A DNA stretch of 64,000 nucleotides from Natrinema hispanicum (GCF_004217335.1 NZ_SHMP01000004.1:992001-1056000), one strand, 5' to 3'. Positions 35,768-45,772 are shown, counted from the stretch's first letter. Made by a program: numbers and translations. The notes: generated from the sequence alone by a model not told the origin.

Positions 35768-38674
35768 TTACTCGGTGAACGTGATCCAGCCGTCGGGAGC
35801 CTGCGCTTTCACGTCGTTCATCGCCTCGCGGGCAGCCGTCCGGGTCTCGTAAGTCTGCGTGCTCTCGGCCATCGTCGCGCCATACTCGTCGATCAGGTGC
35901 CAGACCCAGCCGTCTTCGGCGGTGTGGAGCTCGAACGAGACGCTGTCGATCTCGAGGATACTCGCCGACTCGATCAGTTCGCGAACGTCCGCGAGGGCTT
36001 CGCGGGCAGCGTCGGCTGTCTCGTGGGTTTCGGTGCCCGATGCGACGGTGCGGCCGTCCTCGTCGATGAGCCGCCAGCGCCAGCGGTCGTCGTCGGCGGC
36101 GACGAGTTCGAACGAGGCCACGTCGAAGTCAACTCGGCCGGCCAGCGGCGCAAGCTGGCGAATCGTGTCGATCGTCTCGAGCAGGTCGTCTTTGATGTCG
36201 ACAGGATCAACCGCCTCCGCAATCACCTCGCGATCGCGGTTGACGAGGTCCCACGACCAGCCGTCGTCGCCGTCGAGACGGATCACGGCATCCTCGATCG
36301 CGAAGATCGGCGCGTCGAGCGCGTGTGATTTGAGGAGGGCGACGATGTCGTCCGCCGCGGCACGGTCGGCATAGGAGACGGCTGAATCGGCGATTTCCTC
36401 GCGATTACGGTCGAGCAGTCGGAACTGCCACTCGTCGGTTCCATACAACTGGACGGAGACGTCACCGATCGTGTGACGGCGGGCCGACATAGCAGCCTCG
36501 CGGACGGTCTCGAGCCCGTCGATGAGTTCGTCACGCGTCGACGCCGCCCCGCCGTCGACGGCGACCGTCTCACCAGTCGGCATGACGAACCGCCAGTGCC
36601 AGTCACCGGTCGCGTACGGCTGGAAGATCGCCCGGTCCATCGTCCGCACGTCCGACTCGAGATGCTTGAGCAGGCGGTCCATCGCCTGCCGTGCGGCGCT
36701 GCGGGTCGGATGAGTCGCTGGATCCTCGGCGACGAGCTTGCCGGCCTCGTCGATGAGCCGCCAGCCCCACTCGCCGTCTTCGTTGACAAAGAGTTCGAAC
36801 GCCGCGGTCTCGATCTCGAGTAGTTCGGCATCGGGTGCCTGCTCTTTGAGCGTCATCATCGTCTCGGCGGCCTCGCCGCGGGAGGTGTGTTCCTCGCCGG
36901 AGTCGGCCAGCACGTTGCCGTCTTCGTCGATGAGTCGCCAGCGCCATTCGCCGGAGTCGGCCTCGTAGACTTGGAACGCAGCGTTCTCGAACTCGATGAG
37001 GTCGGCCTCGGCAGCCTGCTGTCGGACGCGCTCGATCGCAGCCGTCGCCGTCTCGGCATCAGCGTGGGACACCGTACTCGCCGCGACGACCTCGCGGTCG
37101 TCTGTGACGAGTCGCCAGTGCCACGAGTCGGCGCTGTCCGCTCTCGGCGCGGCATCCGTGACTGTCCCACCGTCCGGGGCCGGTTCGGGATCCTCAGCTG
37201 CCACCGGGAGCGTCTCGGCTTCGTCGAACGTATACTCGTCACCCGTCGTGTCTGTGGCCGGATACACCTCGTATGCCGCGTCTTCGATCTCGACGATCTC
37301 CGCATCGGCAGCGTTGTCACCGAACTGCTTAGTCCACGCCGTAGCGTCATCGCGGTCAGTCGTCCCCTCGGGACTGCGTGCGACGACGTGTTCGGTTTCG
37401 TCGACCAGCCGGTAGCGCCACTCCGTGCTGGACTCGTAGAGTTCGAAAGCCGGTTCGCCGGCAACGGTGACCGACGCCGACTCGAGTTCGGGGAGCAACG
37501 CTTCGGCAGCCCGCTCGGCATCGCGTCGGGAGTCGAACGTGTCGGTGCTGGTGGCAACGACCTCGTCAGCAGCGTCGACGAACCGCCAGCGCCAGCCGTC
37601 GGCGCGTTCACAGAGTTCCACGCCGATGCCCTCGATGTCGAGCACCCGTGCCTGATCGAACCGCTCGGCGAAGTTGTGGGCGGCCTCCTCGGCGCGCTCC
37701 TGGGTCGTGTGGCCGGTTTCGCTCGAGGCCAGCGGCGTGCGGTTGTCATCGACCAGTTGCCAGTACCACTTGTCGCGCCGTTGCTCGTAGGTATACGCCG
37801 CGTCCTCGATTTCGATAACGTCGGCGTCGGGCCCCTCGTCTTTCAGGAAGCTCACCGACTCCTCGGCCCCATCGCGTTCGTCAAACTCGCCGGCACAGGC
37901 ACCGACGACGGAACCGTCGTCACGCGCGAGCGTCCACTGCCAGGTGCCGTCGCGGTCCTCGTAGAGGCGAAACGCCGAGGTCGTCAGCTCCATCAGCCCC
38001 GCAGAACTGATCTGTGACTTAACACGCTCGATGCCCGCCGTCGCCTCCGGCCGCGTTATGGCGCTGTCGGTGCTCTGGGCCAGCGCTTCGAGGTGGAGGA
38101 CGTGCCACTTCCAGTCACCGTTTTCGTCGCGGAAGACGGCGAATTGGGCGCTTTCCATCGCGTCGCCTGTGAGAATGTCCGGGTCCTCGGTCTGTCCTTC
38201 TTCCTCGACGAACATACCCTTCCGTCCCGTAAGCACGGGAACGAGCGCAGTCACGCCCGCGATGATGCCGATTCCGAGCGTATAGACCGTAATAACCTCT
38301 ACACTGTAGTCCGTACCCAGTTCTCGCCAATTATACGGATATGCCCAGCCGAAAAAGCCGATGCCGCCCAGAGAAACGAGTAAGCCGACGACACTGGCCT
38401 GAATCCCCCGCGTTCGTACCGGCAACATAAGGACGATACCGAAGAGGCAGAAAGCGAGCCCCGTTGCCGCCGTGACGCCGGAAAACTTGATCAGCGTATA
38501 CGAGTTGCCTTCACCTGCATACCCAACGACGAACGCAGCGACGCCCGCAGCCCCGATGATGTAGCCGACGATGAACAGCCAGTACCCATAAACGTCCTTG
38601 GCCGAGTCGGGTTCGCCGACGTAATGTTCGTACAGTTGAAACAAGTTTTGGTGAATGTCAGTCCAGGAAGCCAT
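35768..38674 (-). CDS. Membrane-anchored protein with 13 DUF1508/YegP-like repeats
   Basis: A 968-residue protein. The first ~160 residues hold about five membrane helices. The rest is a chain of 13 units of ~55-60 residues (residues ~175-968). Each has the DUF1508 pattern: an F-x-L/V-Y strand, then W-x-W-R-L (for example EWRWRLIDEDGNVLADSGEE), a Ser/Thr turn, then an R..A..A helix ending near DAE. Unit 6 has a ~45-residue acidic insert. YegP domains are usually one or two per small protein, so this array is exceptional. Function unknown; a cytosolic or external binding array is possible. Confidence 0.85.
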   Translation of the reverse strand: MASWTDIHQNLFQLYEHYVGEPDSAKDVYGYWLFIVGYIIGAAGVAAFVVGYAGEGNSYTLIKFSGVTAATGLAFCLFGIVLMLPVRTRGIQASVVGLLVSLGGIGFFGWAYPYNWRELGTDYSVEVITVYTLGIGIIAGVTALVPVLTGRKGMFVEEEGQTEDPDILTGDAMESAQFAVFRDENGDWKWHVLHLEALAQSTDSAITRPEATAGIERVKSQISSAGLMELTTSAFRLYEDRDGTWQWTLARDDGSVVGACAGEFDERDGAEESVSFLKDEGPDADVIEIEDAAYTYEQRRDKWYWQLVDDNRTPLASSETGHTTQERAEEAAHNFAERFDQARVLDIEGIGVELCERADGWRWRFVDAADEVVATSTDTFDSRRDAERAAEALLPELESASVTVAGEPAFELYESSTEWRYRLVDETEHVVARSPEGTTDRDDATAWTKQFGDNAADAEIVEIEDAAYEVYPATDTTGDEYTFDEAETLPVAAEDPEPAPDGGTVTDAAPRADSADSWHWRLVTDDREVVAASTVSHADAETATAAIERVRQQAAEADLIEFENAAFQVYEADSGEWRWRLIDEDGNVLADSGEEHTSRGEAAETMMTLKEQAPDAELLEIETAAFELFVNEDGEWGWRLIDEAGKLVAEDPATHPTRSAARQAMDRLLKHLESDVRTMDRAIFQPYATGDWHWRFVMPTGETVAVDGGAASTRDELIDGLETVREAAMSARRHTIGDVSVQLYGTDEWQFRLLDRNREEIADSAVSYADRAAADDIVALLKSHALDAPIFAIEDAVIRLDGDDGWSWDLVNRDREVIAEAVDPVDIKDDLLETIDTIRQLAPLAGRVDFDVASFELVAADDDRWRWRLIDEDGRTVASGTETHETADAAREALADVRELIESASILEIDSVSFELHTAEDGWVWHLIDEYGATMAESTQTYETRTAAREAMNDVKAQAPDGWITFTE

Positions 38675-39041
38675 CTCGAAACTTGACCGGATAACTCGAA
38701 CGAATCATAATAAGTTTCTGGCTACTAGTACTATGTATGTCATGTATCTCTTCTATAATTATAGCGCGTTTTGCTCGCGTGCAGCAGTCACCTCGGACTC
38801 AGAGGGCACGCACACGATAACGCGGTAGAACCGATCTCACGTGGAAAAAGAGCAAAATTCGTGATTACTTGCCGGCATTGATGAACAATTAGACGTCAAT
38901 AAATTCACGATGCGAATGTTGAATCCAACTACATTGTACCCCTTGCTTGCGATTCTACTCAACTAATGATATGGAAAGTGATACATCTAGTGATTATTTA
39001 ATTGTCGGAGTGTGGATATGGACTGGAGCCACCCACATTCG
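38675..39041. other. A+T-rich intergenic region
   Basis: About 370 bases between two minus-strand genes, far richer in A+T than the flanks, with TATTTAATTG (38995-39004) and TAATTATAGCGCG (38756-38768). No open frame or repeat is convincing. It must contain the promoter of the DUF1508-repeat gene; the remainder is unexplained. Confidence 0.45.
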
Positions 39042-40520
39042 TCAGCCACAGCTGGCATCAGTCCGCGTATATGCAATCGGCTCGCCGATCGGTCCGTCCG
39101 CATCGACGGGTTGTTCGACGCGATAGATCGTCACCGACTCGACGTCGGCGGACGTCCGTTCACAGACGTTCGCCGCGACTGGCTTGGCAGCGCCGTCGAC
39201 GCCCTGCGATTTCGTCCCGTATCGTTTCCAGAGCGTCGTCGGATACCGTTCCATGGCGTTGGGTGGGCGATCGAAATCCACGGACTCCCCGTCGACGAGG
39301 TCGATTACCGTCCCGGACTCATACTCGGCTTCGACGACGTACCAGCTGTACGAATCAGGCGGGTTTGGCGCGAAAAACGCCCAACTCGCGCTCTCGAGCG
39401 TACTACCGGCCCCCGACGAGGGCGTCTCGACGAGGCCCGCCGCGACGAGTTGCCAGCCAACCAGCACGACAAACAGGCAGACCAGAATGCCCGTCGCAGT
39501 CACTCGCAGTCCACGCCGAACGAGCAGTCTCGTCCCGGACGGTGTCGAGTCGCTAATCTCTCGGCGGATGGGCTCGAGACGGGACGGGATAGTGCGTTTC
39601 GTGACGACCTGATCGATGGCATCCCAGAGCCGCGGCGGGAGAAACAGCAACAAGACGGCACACATGACGAACGGAAAGGCCCCGAGTCGCATCGTTGCGG
39701 CCATCGAGAGGTGTGCGCCGATGAACGCGACGACGGTCGCGATTCGGAGCCATCTCGTTGCGGCCACGAGCAGCACCGATGCGGACAACACGGCGGTCCA
39801 GAGCCAGTTGATCCCGGTGAGGACGGCGGGATACTCCGCGAGGGTCGGCCCCAGTAGGTACACGAAGTCCTCGAGTTGGAAGATCCGCTGGACGGCCACA
39901 CCGCTCGTCCAGGCCTCGCTCTGAAACTTGAGGATGGCATTGATCGCATAGATCACAACGACGTGAAAGAGTATCGTGGCAGTCGCCACCGAGAGAATCC
40001 GGTCGTCGTCGGGTCGAGGACGGCGGCGCAGCGACCACCGCGCGTCGAGTGGCAGAAACGCCGCAAGGAACAGTACCGAGATGAGGATCGTATCACCACC
40101 GTTGACCAGGTATGGGTTGCGAGCGTGCAGTGACGCAAGCAACACTGCAGTTCCAACTGCTGCGAATCGGGGGCGGTAGCCGACGAGCAGGCACGCGGCG
40201 AGGACGACTGTGAGGCCAAGCAACAGGGCTTGCACCCACAGGGAGCCGGAGATGGCGTACAGCGACCACCGCGCGAGCGTCGGGGCCGTCTCAGCGAGTG
40301 TCGCTCGAGGTAAGACTCCGTCGTCCGTGTAGAACATCTCCAGTTGTGGGGCCCGAAGGACGAGGAGATCGGCGATGATGACGAGACCGATCCCGATCCG
40401 AAACGCACCCAGCGCTCGCGGGTCGATTCCGAGATGTGACTGGATGCGCCCTCGAAGCGACGTGGCCGTCGCCATATCACCGTCAGTCGCCGTCGTCGAT
40501 GGGGCGTGGGCAGCAGGCAT
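39042..40520 (-). CDS. HTTM-domain (gamma-carboxylase-like) membrane protein
   Basis: A 492-residue protein with about 8-10 membrane helices and a C-terminal ~120-residue soluble domain. The N-terminal half, LGAFRIGIGLVIIADLLVLR through NPYLVNGGDTILISVLFLAAF and VVIYAINAILKFQSEAWTSG, resembles the HTTM domain related to vitamin K-dependent carboxylase. The C-terminal part includes WAFFAPNPPDSYSWYVVEAE. The function of haloarchaeal HTTM proteins is not known; a redox or lipid-modification role is speculation. Confidence 0.75.
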   Translation of the reverse strand: MPAAHAPSTTATDGDMATATSLRGRIQSHLGIDPRALGAFRIGIGLVIIADLLVLRAPQLEMFYTDDGVLPRATLAETAPTLARWSLYAISGSLWVQALLLGLTVVLAACLLVGYRPRFAAVGTAVLLASLHARNPYLVNGGDTILISVLFLAAFLPLDARWSLRRRPRPDDDRILSVATATILFHVVVIYAINAILKFQSEAWTSGVAVQRIFQLEDFVYLLGPTLAEYPAVLTGINWLWTAVLSASVLLVAATRWLRIATVVAFIGAHLSMAATMRLGAFPFVMCAVLLLFLPPRLWDAIDQVVTKRTIPSRLEPIRREISDSTPSGTRLLVRRGLRVTATGILVCLFVVLVGWQLVAAGLVETPSSGAGSTLESASWAFFAPNPPDSYSWYVVEAEYESGTVIDLVDGESVDFDRPPNAMERYPTTLWKRYGTKSQGVDGAAKPVAANVCERTSADVESVTIYRVEQPVDADGPIGEPIAYTRTDASCG

Positions 40521-40658
40521 GGCGGTCAGCGACGCTGATCGCCGACTTCTAACCCATCCTATAAGTGTTTTCTCCTTAGGATAGCACTCAGGTGTGCACG
40601 CCTAACTGAGTCACACGTGTCTCGAGCAAGGGCTGTCACGGACGCGGTCTGCCTGCTA

Positions 40659-41486
40659 TCATCGCAACATGGCACCGGCTGGATGGGTGGCACAGACCGA
40701 CGGCTCGTAGCCCGCATCGGACAGGCCTGTCCCGAGCGCAAAGACGGTGTTGCCGAGCATGGCCATCGAGGCCTGTCCGTCGACCGCCGAGACATCGGCG
40801 ATCGCCTCTCGCACTTGCGCTGTCAGCAATTCTGCATCACGTGCGAACCGCCGCGAGGCGTACATAAACGACAGCAGCGTCGGCTCCTCGACGACGCGAG
40901 AGAGCGCATCCTGTCCGGCAGCGGTCAGCGTCTCGGTATCGCCCGAGAGCACGTCGGCCGTCGAGAGTTCGCCAAAGGAGACGTACTCGACGCGGGCTCG
41001 AGCGGGAATCGTATCGAGGACGTTCTCCTGTGGCCCGCCGGGCTCGAGACGGATCGGGACGCCGCCACGAGCCTGGGCGACCACGTCGCCCAGACCGGTC
41101 CCAGCTTGGACCTCGGCCCCGTGGGCGATCGTGACGAGTTCGTTCATCGAGAGCCTGCACGCGAACACGCGGTTTGCCGCAAGCGCCGTCCCGAGAGCCA
41201 TCGCACCTGAGACACCGAATCCGGCACCGAGTGGCAGGTCGGCGTCGGCTTCGACGCGGGCGGTCACGTCGAGCGTCTCGAGGACGGTCGTCACTGGATC
41301 GATCTCGAGTTCGTCGCCGTCGAGCACGACGGTCGTCTCCGTCGCCGGTTCGACCGTTACCTCGACACCGTCGGTCAGCGTCAGTCCCGCACCCCGTGAG
41401 CCGGCTTTCGTCGGGTCCTCGTCGGGATGGGCGCTGAAAAAGCCCGTAACGTGGCCGGGAACGAACGCCGTCGCCTCCTCGCGCAT
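40659..41486 (-). CDS. Pantoate kinase (GHMP family)
   Basis: The 275-residue archaeal enzyme phosphorylates pantoate, the step before phosphopantothenate synthetase. N-terminal FVPGHVTGFFSAHPDEDPTK is the PoK hallmark. The GHMP ATP motif is LPLGAGFGVSGAMALGTALA, and a second conserved region is GLGDVVAQARGGVPIR. The start MREEATAFVPGH at 41486 is chosen from this. It lies 5 kb from its pathway partner, separated by the HTTM and DUF1508-repeat genes. Confidence 0.9.
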   Translation of the reverse strand: MREEATAFVPGHVTGFFSAHPDEDPTKAGSRGAGLTLTDGVEVTVEPATETTVVLDGDELEIDPVTTVLETLDVTARVEADADLPLGAGFGVSGAMALGTALAANRVFACRLSMNELVTIAHGAEVQAGTGLGDVVAQARGGVPIRLEPGGPQENVLDTIPARARVEYVSFGELSTADVLSGDTETLTAAGQDALSRVVEEPTLLSFMYASRRFARDAELLTAQVREAIADVSAVDGQASMAMLGNTVFALGTGLSDAGYEPSVCATHPAGAMLR

Positions 41487-41553
41487 CACGCCTCCGCTTT
41501 CGACCGGAGCGATATAACATTGAAGATTCCGCGCTTCCCTGCCCATCTGGGGG

Positions 41554-41639
41554 CTGATCCGGACTCCTGTCAGTCAGTGCCGGCCGGCCGCGACCGTCCT
41601 GCGGGCCCACCGGGACATCGGGACAGCAGCCCGTATGAG
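41554..41639. repeat. 86-bp palindromic intergenic element, copy C
   Basis: Begins CTGATCCGGACTCCTGTCAG and ends ACAGCAGCCCGTATGAG. It matches copy B closely in both arms (TCCTGTCAGTCA and GGGACAGCAG). It lies between the pantoate kinase start and the ZIP gene. Confidence 0.8.
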
Positions 41640-41776
41640 CCTCGAGTCGACACGAGAGAACTGGGCCGATCGATAGCAGACGCCGCGGCCACAGCGGGCA
41701 GAAGGATCGCGGTCGGGGATGTCGGTATCGACGTAGTCGGCTGTGGAGAGAGACAGTATGTGTGCCACCACAAGAG

Positions 41777-41804
41777 TTAATAAGATATAGAGCATAGTTA
41801 TTAA
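41777..41804. promoter_or_regulatory. Inverted repeat in the ZIP transporter promoter
   Basis: TTAATAA (41777-41783) and TTATTAA (41798-41804) form perfect arms with a 14-base spacer, in a very A+T-rich stretch 10-37 bases before the start codon. It would cover the TATA region. A metal-responsive repressor is a plausible binder. Confidence 0.4.
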
Positions 41805-41813
41805 TAAGCAATA

Positions 41814-42683
41814 GTGCAAACCAGCAAGCTACAATCCATCACGGAGAGCTGGCATCGCATCCGTTCCGACTCCGATTGGATCGTCGGGGGTGGGGGACTG
41901 CTCGCACTGATCGCCCTCTCGGGAGTCGCAACACTCGCTGGCGTCAACTGGAAACTCGTCGCGATCTCCTGGACGGCGTTTGCGGCAATGGCGATCGGCG
42001 CACCGCTTGGGGCGCGTGCAGTACAGTCCGAGCATCCGCTCGAGCCGATTTGGGGGTACGGACTCGCAAGCGGTGCGATGGTCACGAGCGCTGCGCTCTT
42101 TCTCGTTCCGCAAGCGCTGGGCCAGCACGGCCGTCTCGGAAGTCTCGGGATCGCGATCGGATTCCTCGGTGGATACGTCGGGCACACGGTCGGCCACCGA
42201 TTTACGCACCTGAACCTGCCGATCGACAGCACCGCAGCCGAGTTGACCGTCCACGCGCTCTCTGCGGGTGCCATCATCGGTGCGATCTACACCGCGATGC
42301 CGTCGCTGTCGTCGATTCTCGGCGTCGCACTGATCTCGCACAAGGCACCCGCTGGATACGCGGCAGCGCGACGACTCGCGGCACAGGGACGATCCGTGGT
42401 GCCGCTGCTGTTGCCAGCGGCGGCTGTCGGGCTCGTTGCCCTCCCGGTCGGCATCGTCGGATTCGCACCGGCGAGTACGCTGCGGGGACTGCTCTTCGGT
42501 ATCGCGGCCGGCGTGTTCCTCCACGTCGCCGTTGACCTGCTCCCGGAGTGTACCACTGGCAGTGAAACGTGCCCCGCCGACGGCGACAGTCACCTCCACC
42601 GAGATCGGCTCCGCACTCACGCCGCACTGAGCGCGACCCTCGGCGGAACGGCAGTCGCACTCGCGTGGGCGTTCGTCGTCTGA
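41814..42683 (+). CDS. ZIP-family metal transporter
   Basis: A 289-residue membrane protein with about eight helices, likely importing or exporting a divalent metal such as Zn2+. The metal-site helices are variant. TM4 has HALSAGAIIGAIY (normally HNxxxG), and TM5 has ISHKAPAGYAAARRLA (normally HExPEG). A His/Cys-containing loop, CTTGSETCPADGDSHLHRD, precedes the last helix. The start is GTG 41814, which sits just after the A+T-rich promoter. Confidence 0.8.
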   Translation: MQTSKLQSITESWHRIRSDSDWIVGGGGLLALIALSGVATLAGVNWKLVAISWTAFAAMAIGAPLGARAVQSEHPLEPIWGYGLASGAMVTSAALFLVPQALGQHGRLGSLGIAIGFLGGYVGHTVGHRFTHLNLPIDSTAAELTVHALSAGAIIGAIYTAMPSLSSILGVALISHKAPAGYAAARRLAAQGRSVVPLLLPAAAVGLVALPVGIVGFAPASTLRGLLFGIAAGVFLHVAVDLLPECTTGSETCPADGDSHLHRDRLRTHAALSATLGGTAVALAWAFVV

Positions 42684-42799
42684 TCCTGCCGCTCTCTCCG
42701 TTTTCTGATGATCTGACAGCACTCCCTTGCTTTCGGGGCAGGTAGCTGTCTCCCTCGAGCGGTCACTCAAAAAAGCGCGTTTCGGAGTTGCGCCGTCGC

Positions 42800-42902
42800 T
42801 TACGGCGATAGCCGCTGTCGGTCTGGCGAGACTTCCGTCGGTCGTCTCGCTAGCTCCCAGGTGTGCCGCCTACGGCGACAGCCGCTGCCGGTCTCGCGGG
42901 AA
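42800..42902. repeat. Diverged duplication of the aspS 3' end
   Basis: The 33 bases at 42870-42902, the last codons and stop of aspS, recur with about 80% identity at 42800-42832, including the equivalent of the stop codon. Between them GCGAGAC (42826-42832) pairs with GTCTCGC (42844-42850) and could form a terminator hairpin. Confidence 0.6.
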
Positions 42903-44174
42903 CAACACAGCCTCTCGGATGTTGTCCAGCCCGAGGATCGTCATGATCAGGCGCTCGCCACCGAGGCCGAAGCCGGCGTGAGGCGGCATGCCGTACTTGA
43001 ACATCTTCGTGTAGTACTCGAACTGGTCGGGATCGAGGCCCTGCTGTTCGAAGCCTTCGATGAGCTTCTCGTGGCGGTGTTCGCGCTGGCCACCCGAGAC
43101 CAGTTCCATGCGCGGGTGCATCAGGTCGAAGCCAGTCGAGAGGTCGGGATCGTCGTCGTGATCTTTGATATAGAACGGCTTGATCTCGCTTGGCCAGTCC
43201 GTGATGAAGTAGTGGCCGCCGACGTCGTCGCCGAGTGCTTTCTCGGCCTCCGTCGAGAGGTCGTCGCCCCAGACGAGTTGTTCGTCGAGTTCGCCCGTCG
43301 CGTTGATGCGCTCGATGGCGTCCTCGTAGCTGATACGCGGGAAGTCTCCGTCGGGGGCCTCAAACTCGTCCTCGAGGCCGAGCGCCTCGAGTTCCTCGCT
43401 GCAGTTCTCGGCGATGGCCTCGTAGGCTGCTTTGACGACGCCTTCGACGACATCCATGGCGTCGTTCTGGTCACAGAACGCGCCCTCGAAGTCGATCGAG
43501 GTGGCCTCGTTCAAGTGTCGGGGCGTGTTGTGTTCCTCGGCGCGGAAGATCGGGCCGATCTCGAAGACGCGCTCGACGTTGGAGCCAGCGATCAGCTGTT
43601 TGAACAGCTGTGGCGACTGGTTCATGAACGCTTCTTCGCCGAAGTAGGTGATCGGGAAGAGTTCGGTGCCGCCTTCGGTCCCGGTCGCGACGATCTTCGG
43701 CGTGGTGATCTCCGTACAGCGGAACTCGCGGAACTGGTCGCGGACCGCGCGCAGAATCTCCGAGCGGATCTCGAAGATGGCCTGAACCTCGTCCTTGCGC
43801 AGGTCGAGGGTGCGGTTATCCAGTCGCGTCGAGAGATCGGCGTCGACCTTGCCGGAGGGGTCAAGCGGCAGTTCGGGGTCGGCAGGGGCGACGACCTCAA
43901 CGGACTCGGGCGTGACTTCGACGCCCGTCGGCGCGCGCGGCTCTTCTTCGACCGCGCCGGAGACTTTGACGACGCTCTCGCGAGAGACGCCCAGTCCGGT
44001 CTCGACGAGATCCTCGTCCATCTCGTCTTTCTCGAACTTGATCTGGATCTTACCCGAGGTGTCTCGGAGAATCAGGAAGGCGATGCCACCGAGATCGCGG
44101 ATCTCGTGGACCCAGCCGGCGACGGTGACGTCGTCGCCCGGCTCGGCGTCGGCAGTGTAGGTTCTGTTCTGCAT
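42870..44174 (-). CDS. aspS: Aspartyl-tRNA synthetase
   Basis: The 434-residue class II enzyme of archaeal type. The N-terminal OB domain ([20 protein letters not shown], then [17 protein letters not shown]) binds the anticodon. Motif 2 is [20 protein letters not shown] and motif 3 is [20 protein letters not shown]. No GAD insertion is present, as expected for archaea. ATG 44174 gives the standard N-terminus. Whether it also charges tRNA-Asn cannot be told from sequence alone. Confidence 0.94.
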   Translation of the reverse strand: MQNRTYTADAEPGDDVTVAGWVHEIRDLGGIAFLILRDTSGKIQIKFEKDEMDEDLVETGLGVSRESVVKVSGAVEEEPRAPTGVEVTPESVEVVAPADPELPLDPSGKVDADLSTRLDNRTLDLRKDEVQAIFEIRSEILRAVRDQFREFRCTEITTPKIVATGTEGGTELFPITYFGEEAFMNQSPQLFKQLIAGSNVERVFEIGPIFRAEEHNTPRHLNEATSIDFEGAFCDQNDAMDVVEGVVKAAYEAIAENCSEELEALGLEDEFEAPDGDFPRISYEDAIERINATGELDEQLVWGDDLSTEAEKALGDDVGGHYFITDWPSEIKPFYIKDHDDDPDLSTGFDLMHPRMELVSGGQREHRHEKLIEGFEQQGLDPDQFEYYTKMFKYGMPPHAGFGLGGERLIMTILGLDNIREAVLFPRDRQRLSP

Positions 44175-44269
44175 ACCACCTGATTCACGCAGGCGGAACT
44201 TAAACGCAGCCGTTCGCACCCGTGGATTACCGCGATGTGCGGGATGGGTTCCCGAGCGACAAAACCCGC

Positions 44270-45616
44270 TCAGCGTTCGTGGACAGTCATCGGAATCTCG
44301 TGTTTCGGCCGCGCGGTTACTGTCGCCATCAGATCCAGATCCGTCCCGGGGACGAGTTCGAGGTGGTAGTCACGGTAGACCGTCGCGAGGATGAGCCGGG
44401 CCTCGAGCATCGCAAAGCGGTCGCCGATACAGCGACGCGGACCTGCCGCGAACGGGAAGTACGCCAGTTTCGGAAGCTCGCTCTCGAGGTCGTCAGTCCA
44501 CCGTTCCGGCCGGAACGCGAGCGGGTCGTCGTACCACCGGGGGTCGCGGTGGACGACCCACTGGTGCATCCGGACAGTCGATCCCGGTTCGATCTCGTAG
44601 CCGTCGATGACGTCGGGTTTGACCGGTTCGCGGACGATCCCCGGCACGGGCGGGTAGAGTCGCATCGACTCTTTGACGACGCGTTCGGTGTACGTAAGGT
44701 CAGCAAGGTCGCCCATCGTCGGCGTCCGGTCGCCGAGGACATCCTCGAGTTCCGCGACGAGCCGTTGCTCGACCTGCGGGTTCTTCGAGAGGAGATACAT
44801 CGTCAGCGTCAGCGACAGCGCCGTCGTCTCGTGGCCGGCTAGCAACAGCGTGACCACTTCGTCCCGGATCTGTTCGTCCGACATCCCGTTGCCGGCGTCG
44901 TCGGTCGCCTCGAGCAGTTTCGAGATAACGTCGTGATCCGTCGGGTTGGTCCGCCGTTGCTCGATCAGCCGATAGACGACCTCGTCGAGGTCTTCGCGAG
45001 CGCGCTGGATCTGCCGTCTGGCCGGCGTCGGGACGTTCGGTGGCAGGACGTAGTTCGAGAGGCTCTCGGAGGCTTCCATGAACTGCTCGAGTGCCGAGCC
45101 GATAGTGTCGACGTGCTCGTCGACGTCGACTCCGAACAGCGCCCGGGCGACGATCTTCAGCGTCACTTCCATCATATCCTCGTGGACGAGCCGCGTCTGG
45201 CCGTCGTCCCACGACTCAAGGGCCTCCTCGGTGAACTCGGTCATCATCGTCGCGTACTCCTGGATCCGGTCAGGGTGGAACGCGGGCTGGATCAGGTGGC
45301 GGTTGCGTCGCCAGACCGCGCCTTCACTGTTAAGAATGCCCTTGCCAGTAAGCGGCCCGAGGACGCGCTGAAACCGGTCGCCTTTGACGTAGTTCTCGTT
45401 GTTCTGGACGAGGACGTGCTCGATGTAGTCGGGATGGTTCAACTGGTAGACCCGCCCCTCGGGGTCCTTCCAGGAGGCGATATCGCCGTACTCGCGGGCC
45501 GTTTGCGTCATAAAGCCGTATGGATCGCGGAGGAACGCGACCTGATTGCCAAGCAGCGGGAGCCCATCGGGTCCCGGCGGATAGCGGTCAGCGGTCGCAG
45601 CCGTATCGTAGCGCAT
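44270..45616 (-). CDS. Cytochrome P450
   Basis: A 448-residue soluble haem monooxygenase. It has the oxygen-binding I-helix motif [11 protein letters not shown], the ExxR pair in [10 protein letters not shown], the PERF-like FRPERW, and the haem loop [16 protein letters not shown] with Cys 396 as ligand. Overall layout resembles bacterial CYP102/haloarchaeal CYP174-like enzymes. The substrate is unknown; fatty acid or isoprenoid hydroxylation is possible. No reductase or ferredoxin gene is adjacent. Confidence 0.93.
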   Translation of the reverse strand: MRYDTAATADRYPPGPDGLPLLGNQVAFLRDPYGFMTQTAREYGDIASWKDPEGRVYQLNHPDYIEHVLVQNNENYVKGDRFQRVLGPLTGKGILNSEGAVWRRNRHLIQPAFHPDRIQEYATMMTEFTEEALESWDDGQTRLVHEDMMEVTLKIVARALFGVDVDEHVDTIGSALEQFMEASESLSNYVLPPNVPTPARRQIQRAREDLDEVVYRLIEQRRTNPTDHDVISKLLEATDDAGNGMSDEQIRDEVVTLLLAGHETTALSLTLTMYLLSKNPQVEQRLVAELEDVLGDRTPTMGDLADLTYTERVVKESMRLYPPVPGIVREPVKPDVIDGYEIEPGSTVRMHQWVVHRDPRWYDDPLAFRPERWTDDLESELPKLAYFPFAAGPRRCIGDRFAMLEARLILATVYRDYHLELVPGTDLDLMATVTARPKHEIPMTVHER

Positions 45617-45673
45617 TCGTAGCTGGATAAAGGACCTGCGGCCACCTTTCTGTATGGCCGAGCACGCTAGGTG

Positions 45674-45680
45674 TTTTTAA
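45674..45680 (+). promoter_or_regulatory. TATA box before the 22-codon ORF and Bat-type regulator
   Basis: TTTTTAA lies about 27 bases before ATG 45704 but about 92 before the regulator's own ATG. Transcription is therefore predicted to begin at the small upstream frame. Confidence 0.5.
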
Positions 45681-45703
45681 CTCGAGGGGCGATACGGACC
45701 GCC

Positions 45704-45772
45704 ATGAGTTCGTCCGTCACTCCGATCGCAAACACGCCGGCTGACGACGCCGCTGACGGTGATCAGCGATGA
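45704..45772 (+). CDS. 22-residue upstream ORF
   Basis: Encodes MSSSVTPIANTPADDAADGD plus two residues, and its stop overlaps the regulator ATG (ATGA). Its ATG sits at the predicted transcription start, so it should be translated as a leaderless message. The peptide is acidic with no domain. It may serve to couple translation of the next gene. Confidence 0.45.
   Translation: MSSSVTPIANTPADDAADGDQR

Noticed and set aside
40559..40795. 78-codon minus-strand frame between the HTTM and pantoate kinase genes
   Set aside because: It runs into the pantoate kinase 3' end in another frame and has an Arg/Ser-rich shadow composition.
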